Shown here piece by piece: positions 8,642 through 18,054 of a stretch of DNA of 64,000 nucleotides. Position 1 is the stretch's first letter. Each line of letters starts with the position of its first letter. The DNA is from Pyxidicoccus trucidator (lineage in GTDB: Bacteria; Myxococcota; Myxococcia; Myxococcales; Myxococcaceae). The position numbers and the translations under genes were made by a program. The notes under the pieces were generated by a model. That model did not search any database. It was given only the letters and a program-made list of their open reading frames with translations, and was not told the origin of the DNA. The stretch is taken from the NCBI RefSeq assembly GCF_010894435.1, contig NZ_JAAIXZ010000014.1:186001-250000 (forward strand), written 5' to 3'.

Positions 8642-9643
8642 CTACCTTCCGCCCATCAGGTCCGACGTGAAGCCGAAGCCGGCGAGGAGGTACGGCATCG
8701 CCTCCTGGCGGTTCTGGTGCTTCAGGTACCACCCGGTCATGACGACCACGGTGGGCTTGTTGAACATCGTCCCTTCATCGGTGTGGAAGGAGTACGCGGC
8801 CATGGGGCCCACGCGCATGTGGCTGTTGTCGCTGGCGGTGACGCCCTCGGCCACCCTGTCCCCGTACTTGGGGAACACGGCGCTGAAGCGGGCGCCCACC
8901 GTCAGCTGTGGGGTGGCCAGCATGAGCAGGTCGGTGTCGTTGGTGAGGACCCAGCCCTTGCCGGGGACGAGCGTGTCCAGCGTCGCGTCGTAGAACGTCG
9001 CCCGGTCTCCCTCGCGCAGGTCCACGTTCCAGTACTCGACGGCGAGCTTGGAGCGCACCACGAAGTTCCTCACCTTCGCCTGCACCGTGGGCTCGAGGAG
9101 GAAGTGGTGGCCGGACGTGCTGTACGCGTTGGTCTCGGTGAGGTCTCTCGCGTCGTCCGAGTGGTCCGCCAGCGGAGTCGTATAGGACTGGAGGAAGCCG
9201 AGCGTGCCGAGGTAGCTGACGAACTCGTAGCCCGCGCGCACGTTGAGCATGGCCACCGGCTGGAACTCCACCAGGGGGCCCACCTTGAGCGAGGCCGGGT
9301 TGACCTTCACGCTCAGGGCGCCGCTGACGAAGTTGTCGCGCAGCACCATCGCCTCGCTGTCGAACATGCGCTTCTGGAGGATGAGCCGCGCCTGCGACTC
9401 GAGCCCCAGCGGGTTGTGGCGCACGATGCTGAAGTTGGCCAGGTAGAGGCGCAGGTCCGGAATGGGCGCGAGCGGCGCCGGTGCCTGCGTCGCGGGAACG
9501 AGGGGCTCCGGGGCCGGCTGCGGCGCGGGCGTGGCGGACGCCTGCGGGGCCTCCGGTGCTTCATCGGCCTGCTGCGCGGCGGCCGGGGCGGCGAGGCCCA
9601 GGCACAGCGACAGCAGGGACAGCGAGGAGCGCTTCAGCTTCAT
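8642..9643 (-). CDS. predicted outer-membrane beta-barrel protein, uncharacterised
   Basis: 333 aa. A signal peptide (MKLKRSSLSLLSLCLGLAAP, cleavage near AAAQQ) is followed by an Ala/Pro/Glu-rich linker (residues 25-60) and then alternating amphipathic strands to the C-terminus, typical of a periplasmic Pro-rich tether plus outer-membrane barrel. I chose ATG 9643, whose A overlaps the TGA of the upstream transporter (TGATG), rather than the adjacent in-frame TTG. The coupling to a BASS transporter suggests the barrel helps the same solute cross the outer membrane; this is inference. No recognised enzyme motif. A strong terminator follows. Confidence 0.7.
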   Translation of the reverse strand: MKLKRSSLSLLSLCLGLAAPAAAQQADEAPEAPQASATPAPQPAPEPLVPATQAPAPLAPIPDLRLYLANFSIVRHNPLGLESQARLILQKRMFDSEAMVLRDNFVSGALSVKVNPASLKVGPLVEFQPVAMLNVRAGYEFVSYLGTLGFLQSYTTPLADHSDDARDLTETNAYSTSGHHFLLEPTVQAKVRNFVVRSKLAVEYWNVDLREGDRATFYDATLDTLVPGKGWVLTNDTDLLMLATPQLTVGARFSAVFPKYGDRVAEGVTASDNSHMRVGPMAAYSFHTDEGTMFNKPTVVVMTGWYLKHQNRQEAMPYLLAGFGFTSDLMGGR

Positions 9644-10560
9644 CAAGACACCTTCTCGGGGGTGGGGGACGTGGAGAGCTCCGGAGCGTCCTGCTCGCTC
9701 GTGAGGCCGCGGCTGACGAAGTAGCCGAAGGCGGCGGCGGTGAAGTACATGATGAGGCTGTAGATGGCCGGGGGAATGGCCATGGTGGGGTTGGCGAGCA
9801 GCGTGGGGCTCAGGGCGATGGTGATGGCGAGCATCCCGTTGTGGATGCCGATCTCCATGCCGATGGCCACCGCCTGGCGCTTGGGCAGCCGGACCAGCAG
9901 CGGCACGCAGTAGCCCACCGCCATGCTGGCCAGGTTGAACGCGAGCGTGGCGGGCCCCACCTGCCGGAAGAAGGCGCTCATGTTCGCGCGCTCCTGGTAG
10001 ACGGCGGCGGCGATGATGGCGAGCAGGAACACGGCCGACATCAGGCGGATGGGCTTGTCCAGCCGCAGGGCCACCCCCGGGCGGCGCGCGCGGACCAGCA
10101 TCCCCAGGCTCACCGGCACCAGCACGATGGCCATCACCTGGATGACCTTGCTGAACTGCATGGGCACCGCGCGCCCCTCGCCCATGAAGTGCACCATGGA
10201 CAGGTTGATGATGAGGGGCAGGGTGAAGAGCGTGAGCGCGCTGTTCACCGCCGTCAGGGTGATGTTGAGGGCGACGTCACCGCGCGCCAGGTGGCTGAAG
10301 AGGTTCGCCGTCGCGCCACCCGGAGAGGCGGACAACAGCATCAGTCCCACGGCCAGCTCGGGAGGAAGGCTGAACGCGTGCGCGACGAGCGCGCAGACGA
10401 CGGGCAGCAGCAACATCTGGCACACGAGCCCGATGATCACCGCGCGCGGATAGACGATGACCCGCTTGAAATCCGCGAGTGTGAGCGACAACCCGAGGCC
10501 CAGCATGATGATGCCCAGTGCCACGGGCATCAGGACCGCGGTGAACACGTTCGCCTGCAT
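9643..10560 (-). CDS. bile acid:sodium symporter (BASS) family transporter
   Basis: 305 aa inner-membrane protein with nine to ten hydrophobic helices. Family-typical segments are visible: MLGLGLSLTLADFKRV near the N-terminus, LMLLSASPGGATANLFSHLA (the unwound, substrate/sodium-site region) and GIHNGMLAITIA in the second half. BASS proteins import organic anions such as bile acids, pyruvate or pantoate with sodium; the substrate here cannot be told. The stop overlaps the start of the outer-membrane protein gene, so the pair forms one transcription unit. A Ser/Glu-rich cytoplasmic tail ends the protein. Confidence 0.88.
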   Translation of the reverse strand: MQANVFTAVLMPVALGIIMLGLGLSLTLADFKRVIVYPRAVIIGLVCQMLLLPVVCALVAHAFSLPPELAVGLMLLSASPGGATANLFSHLARGDVALNITLTAVNSALTLFTLPLIINLSMVHFMGEGRAVPMQFSKVIQVMAIVLVPVSLGMLVRARRPGVALRLDKPIRLMSAVFLLAIIAAAVYQERANMSAFFRQVGPATLAFNLASMAVGYCVPLLVRLPKRQAVAIGMEIGIHNGMLAITIALSPTLLANPTMAIPPAIYSLIMYFTAAAFGYFVSRGLTSEQDAPELSTSPTPEKVS

Positions 10561-10657
10561 CCGCCCCCCATTGGGTGTCCTGCGTTGAACAGGGAGCGTC
10601 GCAAAAACAGACGTCGCGCTTCAAGCCACCCCCTTCGAATTGGGATGGCTCATTGCG

Positions 10658-12313
10658 TCAGCGTTTCACACCGGCGTCGAAGCGGCGGAAGAAGCTGTCC
10701 GCGTTCCAGCGTGGGCGCTCGGGAGCGTCCGCCACGGAAAGGGTCAGGTCCGCGAGCAGCCGGACGAACTTCGCCGCGCCTTCCCTGTCGATGGGCTGGG
10801 CCAGGTCATCCGAAGGCGCGTGGTAACGCTCGCGATACCACGTCTTGTAGACAGTCTCCTCGCGAGTGCCCTTGTCGAAGCCGAACTTGAAGGACAGGGC
10901 CGGCACGCCCTTGAGGATGAACGAGTACTGGTCGCTGCGGATGAAGCGCATCTGGTTGGGCTCGGGGTCCCCCAGCGGCTTCACGCCGTGGGCGGTGGCC
11001 ACCCGCGCGAGCGCCGCGCCGAGGGTGGACTCGTCCTGGCCGTAGCCCACCACGCGCGTGAAGGGGAACAGGGGCAGGAACATGTCGAGGTTGAAGTTGG
11101 CCACCAGGTGCTCGGTGGGCACGGGGGGACGGGCGGCGAGGTACTTCGAGCCGAGCAGCCCCTTCTCCTCGCCCGTCACCAGGGCGAAGAGCACGGAGCG
11201 CTTCGGCTTCGCGGCCTGGAGCGCCCGCGCCACCTCCAGCACCGCGGCCACGCCGGTGGCGTTGTCCATGGCGCCGTTGTAGAGGCCGTCGCCCTTGACG
11301 GGCTCGCCCACGCCCACGTGGTCCAGGTGGGCGGAGAGGACCACGTACTCCCGGGCCAGCGCCGGGTCGCTCCCGGGCAGCAGGCCCACCACGTTGACGG
11401 ACTTCACCGGCGCGGTGACGAACTCCGCGCGGGCCTTGAGGCGCAGGGGCAGCTCGTACCTGGGCAGCGGCTTGTCCGAGTCCGCCAGCGCGAGGAGGTC
11501 CTTGAAGGTGTGCGGGCCGCCGTCGAAGAGCTGCTGCGTGCGCTCGGCGTTGAAGACGACGGCCAGCTTCATCCCATGGTCGTCGTTGAGGGCCGGGTCG
11601 GCGAACTGCATCGCGGCCTTCTTGCGCGCCCCGGCCACGCGCGACCAGGGCACCTCCAGGTGCTTGGGGTTCTGCAGGGTGACGAAGCCAATGGCCCCCG
11701 CCTTCTTCAGCGCCTTCGCGCGCTCGACGCTGGAGGAGTGGTGGGCGCGCAGCGGACCGGGAATGGTGGACGGGCCGCCATTGAGGAAGACGGCGATCTT
11801 CCCCTGGAGGTCCACGCCGGCGAAGTCGTCGTGGCCGGCCTCGGGGATGGACAGGCCATGGCCGATGAACACCAGGGGGGCATCCACCTCGCCCGTCTCG
11901 CCCGCCCGCGTGGAGATGACGGCGTCCTTCCCAATCACCAGCGGCGTCTGCTTGCCGTCCCTGACGAGGGCCAGCCGCGAGCGCTCCTCCACCAGCCGGC
12001 GCGACACCAGCTCCATCTCCTGGAGGTACGAGTCTCCGGCTCCGGGCTTCACCCCGAGCGCGGCGAGCTGCTCGGCGACGTACGCGGCGGCCTTGCGGTG
12101 GCCCTCCGTGCCCGTGTCGCGGCCCTGCAGCGCGTCACTGGCGAGGAAGCGGACATGGGCCCACCAGCGCTCCGTCTCCACCTTCAGAGGGGGCGCGTCG
12201 GCGCGGCCCGCCGGAGCGCTGGCCTGGGCGACCGGAGCCGGGGCCGGGGCGCCAGCGTGAGCAGCCGGAGAGGCGAGGAGGGCAAGCACGGGCAGCAGCA
12301 GGGGACGGGGCAT
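10658..12313 (-). CDS. secreted M28-family zinc metallopeptidase
   Basis: 551 aa from ATG 12313, chosen because it starts a signal peptide (MPRPLLLPVLALLASPAAHA); a longer open frame upstream looks non-coding. The M28 aminopeptidase ligands are present: SAHLDHVG, GAMDNATG, TGEEKGLLG (catalytic Glu pair), NFNLDM and YHAPSDD. A PA-domain-like insert (VDAPLVFIGHGL through DLQGKIAVFLNGG) sits between the N-terminal region and the catalytic domain, as in PA-domain M28 enzymes. It likely removes N-terminal residues from peptides in the periplasm or outside the cell, useful for a proteolytic lifestyle. Divergent from the tesB-like gene, with a 227-bp shared upstream region. Confidence 0.9.
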   Translation of the reverse strand: MPRPLLLPVLALLASPAAHAGAPAPAPVAQASAPAGRADAPPLKVETERWWAHVRFLASDALQGRDTGTEGHRKAAAYVAEQLAALGVKPGAGDSYLQEMELVSRRLVEERSRLALVRDGKQTPLVIGKDAVISTRAGETGEVDAPLVFIGHGLSIPEAGHDDFAGVDLQGKIAVFLNGGPSTIPGPLRAHHSSSVERAKALKKAGAIGFVTLQNPKHLEVPWSRVAGARKKAAMQFADPALNDDHGMKLAVVFNAERTQQLFDGGPHTFKDLLALADSDKPLPRYELPLRLKARAEFVTAPVKSVNVVGLLPGSDPALAREYVVLSAHLDHVGVGEPVKGDGLYNGAMDNATGVAAVLEVARALQAAKPKRSVLFALVTGEEKGLLGSKYLAARPPVPTEHLVANFNLDMFLPLFPFTRVVGYGQDESTLGAALARVATAHGVKPLGDPEPNQMRFIRSDQYSFILKGVPALSFKFGFDKGTREETVYKTWYRERYHAPSDDLAQPIDREGAAKFVRLLADLTLSVADAPERPRWNADSFFRRFDAGVKR

Positions 12314-12540
12314 GAAGGGCTCGCTGGGGGCCAGTCGGAAACGGTGGCCGCGCGCCCGAACATATGGCCCGGCTGCCCATTCCGCTGCCCGACGCGATGC
12401 CTCGCGGGCCGTCGCAGGTATCCCCAAGGGGATAGGGAGTCCCGGGCTTGCGCGCTGAGGGAGTCCGGTCCGCTTCTCAACGAAACGGTGGAACCGCCGC
12501 CCGAGACAGCGAGACCCGCGTTCGGCTAGGAGGGGAGGCC

Positions 12541-13425
12541 ATGAGCCGAGTGCTGGATGAGCTGTTGGAGCTCCTCAAGCTGGAACCCATCGAGGAGAAC
12601 CTCTTCCGTGGGCGGAGCCAGGACCTGGGCTTCCGCAACCTCTTCGGAGGCCAGGTGCTGGGGCAGGCGCTGTCGGCGGCCAGCCAGACGGTGCCGGTGG
12701 AGCGGCACGTCCACTCGCTGCACAGCTACTTCCTGCGCGCCGGGGACGCGAGCCTGCCCGTCGTCTACACCGTGGACCGCGTGCGCGACGGCGGCAGCTT
12801 CACCACCCGCCGCGTCGTCGCCATCCAGAAGGGACAGCCCATCTTCACCTTGATGGCGTCCTTCCACGGAGACGAGCAGGGCTTCTCGCACCAGTCGCCC
12901 ATGCCCGAGGTGCCGGGCCCGGAAGGTCTGCCCACGGACCAGGAGCTGCTCAGCCGCCAGGCCCACCGCATTCCCGAGCGGATGCGGGAGAAGTTCCTCT
13001 GCGACAAGCCCATTGAAATCCGGCCCATCGCGTACGTGGACCCGTTCAATCCCGACAAGCGCGAGCCCATCAAACACGTCTGGTTCCGCGCCGACGGCGA
13101 CCTGCCGGCTGACCCGCAGGTGCACCGGTACGTGCTGGCCTACGCGTCCGACTTCAACCTCATCGGCACCGCGCTGATGCCGCACGCGACGAGCTTCTTC
13201 AACCCGCGCATCCAGGGCGCGAGCCTGGACCACGCCCTCTGGTTCCACGGGGACCTGAAGGTGAATGACTGGCTGCTGTACTCCCTGGACAGCCCGTGGG
13301 CCGGCAATGCGCGCGGCCTGGCGCGGGGGAGCATCTTCACCCGCGACGGACGGCTCGTCGCCTCGGTGGCGCAGGAAGGGCTGCTGCGCATCGTCGAGAA
13401 GGGCGGCAAGAAGAGCGAGGGCTGA
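12541..13425 (+). CDS. tesB: acyl-CoA thioesterase II
   Basis: 294 aa from ATG 12541, preceded by an AGGAGGGGAGG ribosome site. Double-hotdog thioesterase: N-terminal FRGRSQDLGFRNLFGGQVLG, central HSYFLRAGD and TRRVVAIQ, and C-terminal ASLDHALWFH and SPWAGNARGLARG, all hallmarks of TesB/ACOT8. It hydrolyses medium- and long-chain acyl-CoA to free fatty acid and CoA in the cytoplasm. Length matches the bacterial enzyme (about 286 aa). The Asp of the LDHALWFH segment is the family's catalytic acid. The next gene follows after 78 bp, so an operon is possible but not evident. Confidence 0.93.
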   Translation: MSRVLDELLELLKLEPIEENLFRGRSQDLGFRNLFGGQVLGQALSAASQTVPVERHVHSLHSYFLRAGDASLPVVYTVDRVRDGGSFTTRRVVAIQKGQPIFTLMASFHGDEQGFSHQSPMPEVPGPEGLPTDQELLSRQAHRIPERMREKFLCDKPIEIRPIAYVDPFNPDKREPIKHVWFRADGDLPADPQVHRYVLAYASDFNLIGTALMPHATSFFNPRIQGASLDHALWFHGDLKVNDWLLYSLDSPWAGNARGLARGSIFTRDGRLVASVAQEGLLRIVEKGGKKSEG

Positions 13426-13503
13426 GGGAGGCTCACGGCAGGCGGAGACCCCGCCCTCCGGGGCATGAATTCCGCCAGCGCACCTTCTCGGGGGCGTGGC
13501 ACG

Positions 13504-14466
13504 ATGCGGGCAGTGAAGAACCTCCGGGTCACCCTGGCTGCCCTCGTCGTGTGGACCGCGGTCTCCACCGCGCTCGTCCTGCTGCTGCCGCTGGAGCGGG
13601 CCATGCCCTTCCTGCTGCTGGGGCTCTGCCTGGTCCCGGTGGCCGTGTTCCTCGCGGACTGGCTCCGCTCCTCGCCCCGCGCGGGCCGTTACACCGCGGG
13701 GCCGCGTGAGGCCCCGCCCACCGCCGGGCCCGCCCCCGCCGTGCCGGAGGACGCGCTCACCGAGGAGAACCTGCGGCGCGTCTTCGGAGCGAACGGCGTG
13801 GCCACCGCGTGGGCACCGAAGCTGTCGGCCTCGCCCGCCTCCGTCGACACGCTCGAGCGGCTGGGAGGGCCACCCGCCTTCCTCGCCCCCGTGGTGTGGC
13901 CGCGCTGCCGGCGCTGTGGCACGCCGCTCACCTTCATCATGCAGGTCGCGGTGGGGCCCGAGCGTCCGCTGCGCTACCCGGAGGAGGGGCTCCTCTACGT
14001 GTTCCTCTGCCAGCGCGTGGACGTGAGGACGAGGGAGGATGCCATCTGTCCCTGCTTCGACGTGGACCAGGGCGCGGAGCGCTGCTTCGTGCAGCCCCGG
14101 CCCGCGGGGACGCTGACGCTCACGGTGGAGCCCATCGGCTCGAGGCTCGCGAAGTCGTACGCGGTGGAGGGGTGGCAGGCGCGCCCGTCGGTGCGGATGC
14201 CCGCCGGTGTCGCGACTCCCGAGCAGTACAGCCTGTATGCCGCCATGTCCGGCTGGCTCGACATCCAGGTGGGTGGGTTCGCGGACTGGGTGCAGGACGA
14301 GGCCAACCCGGGGCCGTGCTCCTGCGGAGCCCCGCGCGAGCTGGTGCTCCAGTTCGCTGAGTTCGAGGACGACCTCAACCTGGGAGGCGCCGGCCGCGCG
14401 TACGTCTTCGCGTGCTCCGCCCGCCACGCGCCCGACGCCTTCTCCCTGTTCTGGCAGACTGCGTAA
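13504..14466 (+). CDS. DUF1963-like membrane-anchored protein
   Basis: 320 aa from ATG 13504; an alternative in-frame ATG at 13465 would add 13 residues and neither has a good ribosome site. Two hydrophobic helices (residues about 7-45) are followed by a Pro/Ala linker. The rest has the layout of DUF1963/YwqG proteins: a GGPPAFL motif, WPRCRRCGTPLTFIMQV with a CxxC pair, LYVFLCQ, FADWVQDEANPG near the end and a CSCG pair. Their function is unknown. The two Cys pairs could hold a zinc. DUF1963 assignment is by pattern recognition. Confidence 0.65.
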   Translation: MRAVKNLRVTLAALVVWTAVSTALVLLLPLERAMPFLLLGLCLVPVAVFLADWLRSSPRAGRYTAGPREAPPTAGPAPAVPEDALTEENLRRVFGANGVATAWAPKLSASPASVDTLERLGGPPAFLAPVVWPRCRRCGTPLTFIMQVAVGPERPLRYPEEGLLYVFLCQRVDVRTREDAICPCFDVDQGAERCFVQPRPAGTLTLTVEPIGSRLAKSYAVEGWQARPSVRMPAGVATPEQYSLYAAMSGWLDIQVGGFADWVQDEANPGPCSCGAPRELVLQFAEFEDDLNLGGAGRAYVFACSARHAPDAFSLFWQTA

Positions 14467-14546
14467 GCGGGTGTAGGCCCCCGCACGTCACACGCCTCCC
14501 TGGCTGGATTCCCGCTAGGCTCGCGCGCAACGCCAGGCCGGAGGTC

Positions 14547-15251
14547 ATGTCGATGCGCGCGGTGGTGTTCCAGCACGAGGAGCATGAGGGAGTCGGCTTG
14601 CTGGGGCCGGTGCTGGAGGAGGCGGGGTTCACGCTCGTGAACCGGTTCCGCGCGGTGCGCCGGGAGGACGTGGACGCCGACCTCGTGGTGGTGATGGGCG
14701 GCCCCATGGGCGTCTACGAGGCGGAGCAGCACCCCTTCCTCCACGATGAGCTGGCGCTCCTCACCGAGCGCCTCGCCAACGAGCGTCCCTGCCTGGGCAT
14801 CTGCCTGGGCGCCCAGCTCCTCGCGTCCGCCGCGGGCGCCGAGGTCTTCCTGGGGAAGAACGGCTTCGAGGTGGGCGTCGCGCCCGTCCGGTGGACCCCG
14901 GAGGCACTGAAGGACCCGGTGCTTGCCGGCGTCCGCCCGAAGACGGTGGTGGCTCACTGGCACGGCGACACCTTCAAGCCCGTGGCGGGAGCCGCGCTCC
15001 TGGCCTCCACGGACCGGTACTCGCAGCAGGCCTTCCGCCTCGGGACGTCCTACGCCTTCCAGTTCCACCTGGAGCTGACCGCCGCCGAGCTGGGACGGTG
15101 GTTCGACCTGGAAGCGGAGGACCTCGGCCAGCGCGGCAGGGACCTCCAGGAACTGAAGTCCCAGCTCCCCAAGCTGAAGGCCGCCGAGGCGGAGAACACC
15201 GAGCTGCTCCAGCGCCTCGCGCGCCACTTCGCCGAGGCAGCGGGCCGCTGA
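14547..15251 (+). CDS. class I glutamine amidotransferase-like protein
   Basis: 234 aa from ATG 14547. Catalytic triad of class I glutamine amidotransferases: Cys86 in CLGICLGAQLLA, and His/Glu in YAFQFHLEL near residue 175; the oxyanion region is MGGPMG. Stand-alone members (GuaA N-domain-like, YfeJ/GatD-like) release ammonia from glutamine or hydrolyse gamma-glutamyl bonds; the synthase partner is not nearby, so the real substrate is open. The C-terminal 35 residues are a charged helix (DLQELKSQLPKLKAAEAE), longer than usual. Confidence 0.85.
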   Translation: MSMRAVVFQHEEHEGVGLLGPVLEEAGFTLVNRFRAVRREDVDADLVVVMGGPMGVYEAEQHPFLHDELALLTERLANERPCLGICLGAQLLASAAGAEVFLGKNGFEVGVAPVRWTPEALKDPVLAGVRPKTVVAHWHGDTFKPVAGAALLASTDRYSQQAFRLGTSYAFQFHLELTAAELGRWFDLEAEDLGQRGRDLQELKSQLPKLKAAEAENTELLQRLARHFAEAAGR

Positions 15252-15504
15252 GGCCCCCTCGGCCACCAGGGCCGGGTTGGCCCCCGGTCCGCCCGTCAGG
15301 CCGATGCCCGCCAGCATGCATGGCAGGCGGAAGTGCTTCCAGGTGGCCAGCCGCCATCGGGGGTGGTCACCCATGACAGGAGGAGGAGGGCAAGCCCGCT
15401 CTCCTGGCTTCGTGTCTTCAATATCTGCCGTGTAACAATCCGTATCGTTCAGGTGGGAATGCGGTTCCTGGGGCCCGCTCACACGGGCGTCTGAACGAAA
15501 GGGA

Positions 15505-16050
15505 ATGCGGATGTCCTGGTCGAGCAGTCTGACGGTCTTCCTGCTGGCGCAGTTGCCCCCGGACGGGGCCGCGCAGCTCCAGAAGGTGGACCGGGTGATG
15601 CCCGCCCTCCAGCGCATGGCCACGGACCCCGACGTCATCGAGGCGGTGCGGGCCCAGAATGCCCGTCGCGTGCCGCTGGCCACCATCCGCGAGCAGGACG
15701 ACACGTGGCGCGCGTCTCCGGTGCTCACCCCCTTCAAGCAGCGGGTGCTGGACACCGGGTGCTCTCGAGCCCTGGGCCGGCACCGGGCGCGGCTGGGCGT
15801 GGTGGTGGCCGAGGCCTTCGCCATGGATGACCAGGGCGCGCTGGTGGGCTCCACGCGGCGCACGTCCGACTACTGGCAGGGGGACGAGGCCAAGTTCCAG
15901 GTGCCGTACACCCGGGGCCAGCCGCTGCGCGAGAAGCCCTTCTTCGACGAGTCCTCCCAGTCCTACGTCATCCAGGTCTCCCTTCCCGTACGCGACGGCG
16001 GAAGGACGATTGGCGCGCTCACCGTCGGACTCTCCCTCCTGGACCTCTGA
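15505..16050 (+). CDS. solitary Cache-like sensor-domain protein
   Basis: 181 aa. The N-terminus (SSLTVFLLAQLPPDGAAQ) is weakly hydrophobic and may be a signal sequence. The rest has the character of a periplasmic Cache/PAS-like ligand domain: VVVAEAFAMDDQGALVGSTR, SDYWQGDEAKFQVPY, and YVIQVSLPVRDGGRTIGALT ending in GLSLLDL, the normal end of the second strand block before a membrane helix; here the protein stops without one. It is 25 bp upstream of a chemoreceptor and probably co-transcribed, so it may be a soluble binding partner for it. That partnership is inference. Confidence 0.65.
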   Translation: MRMSWSSSLTVFLLAQLPPDGAAQLQKVDRVMPALQRMATDPDVIEAVRAQNARRVPLATIREQDDTWRASPVLTPFKQRVLDTGCSRALGRHRARLGVVVAEAFAMDDQGALVGSTRRTSDYWQGDEAKFQVPYTRGQPLREKPFFDESSQSYVIQVSLPVRDGGRTIGALTVGLSLLDL

Positions 16051-16075
16051 ACCTCCCTTGCTCACGCACCCCTTC

Positions 16076-17968
16076 ATGCGAATCCTGGACGGTCTCAAAC
16101 TGCGCGCCCGCCTCACCCTGGCGGTGGCGCTGCTCATCCTCTGCGCGCTGCTGCCGCTCAACCTCTTCCAGCGGGGCTCCACCACGGAGAACCTCCAGGC
16201 GCAGATCCACGCCACGCTGGAGGTGGAGGCCGCGGGGCTGAGGGACCTGGTGGAAGCGGCGCTCGCCGAGCGCGAGGCCAACGCGCGCAGCTGGTCCGAG
16301 GACGCCATCCTTCGCGGCGCACTGCTGTTCGACACCTTCGAGAAGAGCGACGCGGTGCTCGCGACGCTCCAGAAGCGCCACCCGTCCTTCTCCGGGCTGG
16401 TGCTCTTCACCGAGGACGGCCGCGCCGTCTCCGCCAGCGAGCCGAGGCTGCGCGAGGCGTTCGCCAGCCGCCCCCAGGACGTGCTCGCCACGCCCTGGTT
16501 CCGCGCCGCGCTGGAGGACCGGCTGGACCCGCGCGCCGTCACCCAGGTGGACCCCGTCTTCGGCCGCCGGGTGTTGCCCTTCGCGGTGCCGGTGCTCAGC
16601 CCCATCAGCGGCGGGCGCATCGGCGTCCTGCTCGCGGCGTACGACTGGGGCGAGGTGGGCGCCGTCGTCTCCTCGGCGCTGGCGCGCTCACGTGCCCGGG
16701 GCCTTCAGAGCTTCGCCCTGGAGGTGCTCACCGCGGATGGCACCTCCCTGTACGACTCGCACGATGCGGGCACCCCGCGCGCCGCCGACGCCGTCCGGCT
16801 GGAGGCCGTCAACCAGGAGGCCCTGCGGGACGTGGGCGACGGCTGGCGCTTCGCGGCCACGGTGGACCCGAAGGAGGCCTATGCCCCCCTGGAGCGCGCC
16901 GCCACGGTGGGCCTGCTGCTCACGCTGGGGGCCATGGTGCTCGCCGGCCTGGGGGCGTGGCTGCTGGCGCTGGGGATGACGCGCCCCATCTCCAGGCTGA
17001 GCGAGGTGGTGGGCCGCATCGTCCGGGACGGCGACCTGACGCAGAAGGTGGAGGTCTCCACGCGCCGGGACGAAGTGGGCGAGCTGGCGGATGCCTTCTC
17101 GCGGATGATGAGCCACCTGCGCGAGTCCACCGCCAGTCTGCAGCAGGGCACGCGGGTGCTGGGCCAGACGGTGGCCGAGCTCACCAGCGCCTCCGCCCAG
17201 CAGGAGCGCAACCTGTCCCGGCAGGCCGCCGCGCTGCAGGAGACGCAGGTGACGGCGCAGGAAATCAAGCAGACGTCGATGATGGCGGCGGACCGCTCCC
17301 ACGCGGTGCTCGGCGCCACCGCGCGCGCCCGCGAGGTGGGCCAGGCCGGCGAGGCCACCGTCGGCGCCAGCCTCCAGGGCTTCGAGCAGCTCCGCGAGCA
17401 GGTGGGCCGGGTCGCCGCCAGCATCTCCTCGCTCTCCGACCGCACGCAGCAGATTGACGGCATCACCCAGTCGGTGAAGGACCTCGCTGACCAGTCCAAC
17501 ATGCTGGCGCTCAACGCGGCCATTGAGTCCGCCCGCTCGGGCGAGCACGGCAAGGGCTTTGGCGTGGTGGCGCGGGAGATTCGCAGCCTCGCGGACCAGT
17601 CCATCAGCTCCACGGGCCGCGTGCGCGAAATCCTGGAGGACATCCGCCGCGGCATCCAGGCCACCGTCACCCTGTCCGAGGAGGGGCAGCGGCGCACCGA
17701 GACGGGCCTGTCCCAGGTGCGCGCCAGCGGTGACAGCCTGCGCGAGCTGTCGAGCATCATCCAGGACAACGCCAACGCCGCCCAGCAGATCGCCGCCGCG
17801 GTGACGCAGCAGAACGCGGGCGTCGCGCAGATCTTCACCGCGGTGACGGACCTGTCCCGGATGATGGACGAGACGCTGCAGGGCCTGAAGGGCACCCAGC
17901 GCACCACCGAGGTGCTGCGCGACGTGGCGCAGCGCATGGAAGTGGTGGCGAGCACCTACCGCGTCTGA
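16076..17968 (+). CDS. methyl-accepting chemotaxis protein
   Basis: 630 aa from ATG 16076. Layout: cytoplasmic start, TM1 (about 11-31), periplasmic double-Cache-type sensor domain (about 32-275), TM2 (about 283-308), HAMP (MTRPISRLSEVVGRI onward), then a long coiled-coil signalling domain with the conserved hairpin tip DQSNMLALNAAIESARSGEHG. The receptor clusters in the inner membrane and controls CheA through CheW. No NWETF-type C-terminal pentapeptide is present and no che genes lie nearby, so it must signal to a cluster elsewhere. Co-transcribed with the solitary sensor-domain gene. Confidence 0.93.
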   Translation: MRILDGLKLRARLTLAVALLILCALLPLNLFQRGSTTENLQAQIHATLEVEAAGLRDLVEAALAEREANARSWSEDAILRGALLFDTFEKSDAVLATLQKRHPSFSGLVLFTEDGRAVSASEPRLREAFASRPQDVLATPWFRAALEDRLDPRAVTQVDPVFGRRVLPFAVPVLSPISGGRIGVLLAAYDWGEVGAVVSSALARSRARGLQSFALEVLTADGTSLYDSHDAGTPRAADAVRLEAVNQEALRDVGDGWRFAATVDPKEAYAPLERAATVGLLLTLGAMVLAGLGAWLLALGMTRPISRLSEVVGRIVRDGDLTQKVEVSTRRDEVGELADAFSRMMSHLRESTASLQQGTRVLGQTVAELTSASAQQERNLSRQAAALQETQVTAQEIKQTSMMAADRSHAVLGATARAREVGQAGEATVGASLQGFEQLREQVGRVAASISSLSDRTQQIDGITQSVKDLADQSNMLALNAAIESARSGEHGKGFGVVAREIRSLADQSISSTGRVREILEDIRRGIQATVTLSEEGQRRTETGLSQVRASGDSLRELSSIIQDNANAAQQIAAAVTQQNAGVAQIFTAVTDLSRMMDETLQGLKGTQRTTEVLRDVAQRMEVVASTYRV

Positions 17969-17978
17969 CGAAACGGCA

Positions 17979-18009
17979 CGGCCCGCGCCGGAAGCTCCGA
18001 CGCGGGCCG
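17979..18009. terminator. hairpin between convergent genes
   Basis: A perfect 9-bp inverted repeat (CGGCCCGCG/CGCGGGCCG) with a 13-nt loop lies 10 bp after the chemoreceptor stop and 46 bp before the stop of the minus-strand lipoprotein gene. It may end transcripts from both sides; there is no T-tract. Confidence 0.4.
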
Positions 18010-18054
18010 CGAAGTCACGGGCCCCTGGGACGCAAGGCCCCGGGGCCGCCGCGC

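Noticed and set aside
10640..12529. A 629-codon plus-strand frame opposite the M28 peptidase gene
   Set aside because: The minus strand carries the complete M28 zinc site and signal peptide; the plus frame has none.
15254..15420. Minus-strand peptide-like stretch between the amidotransferase and sensor genes
   Set aside because: No ribosome site, no start in good context, and it merges into antisense of the upstream gene.
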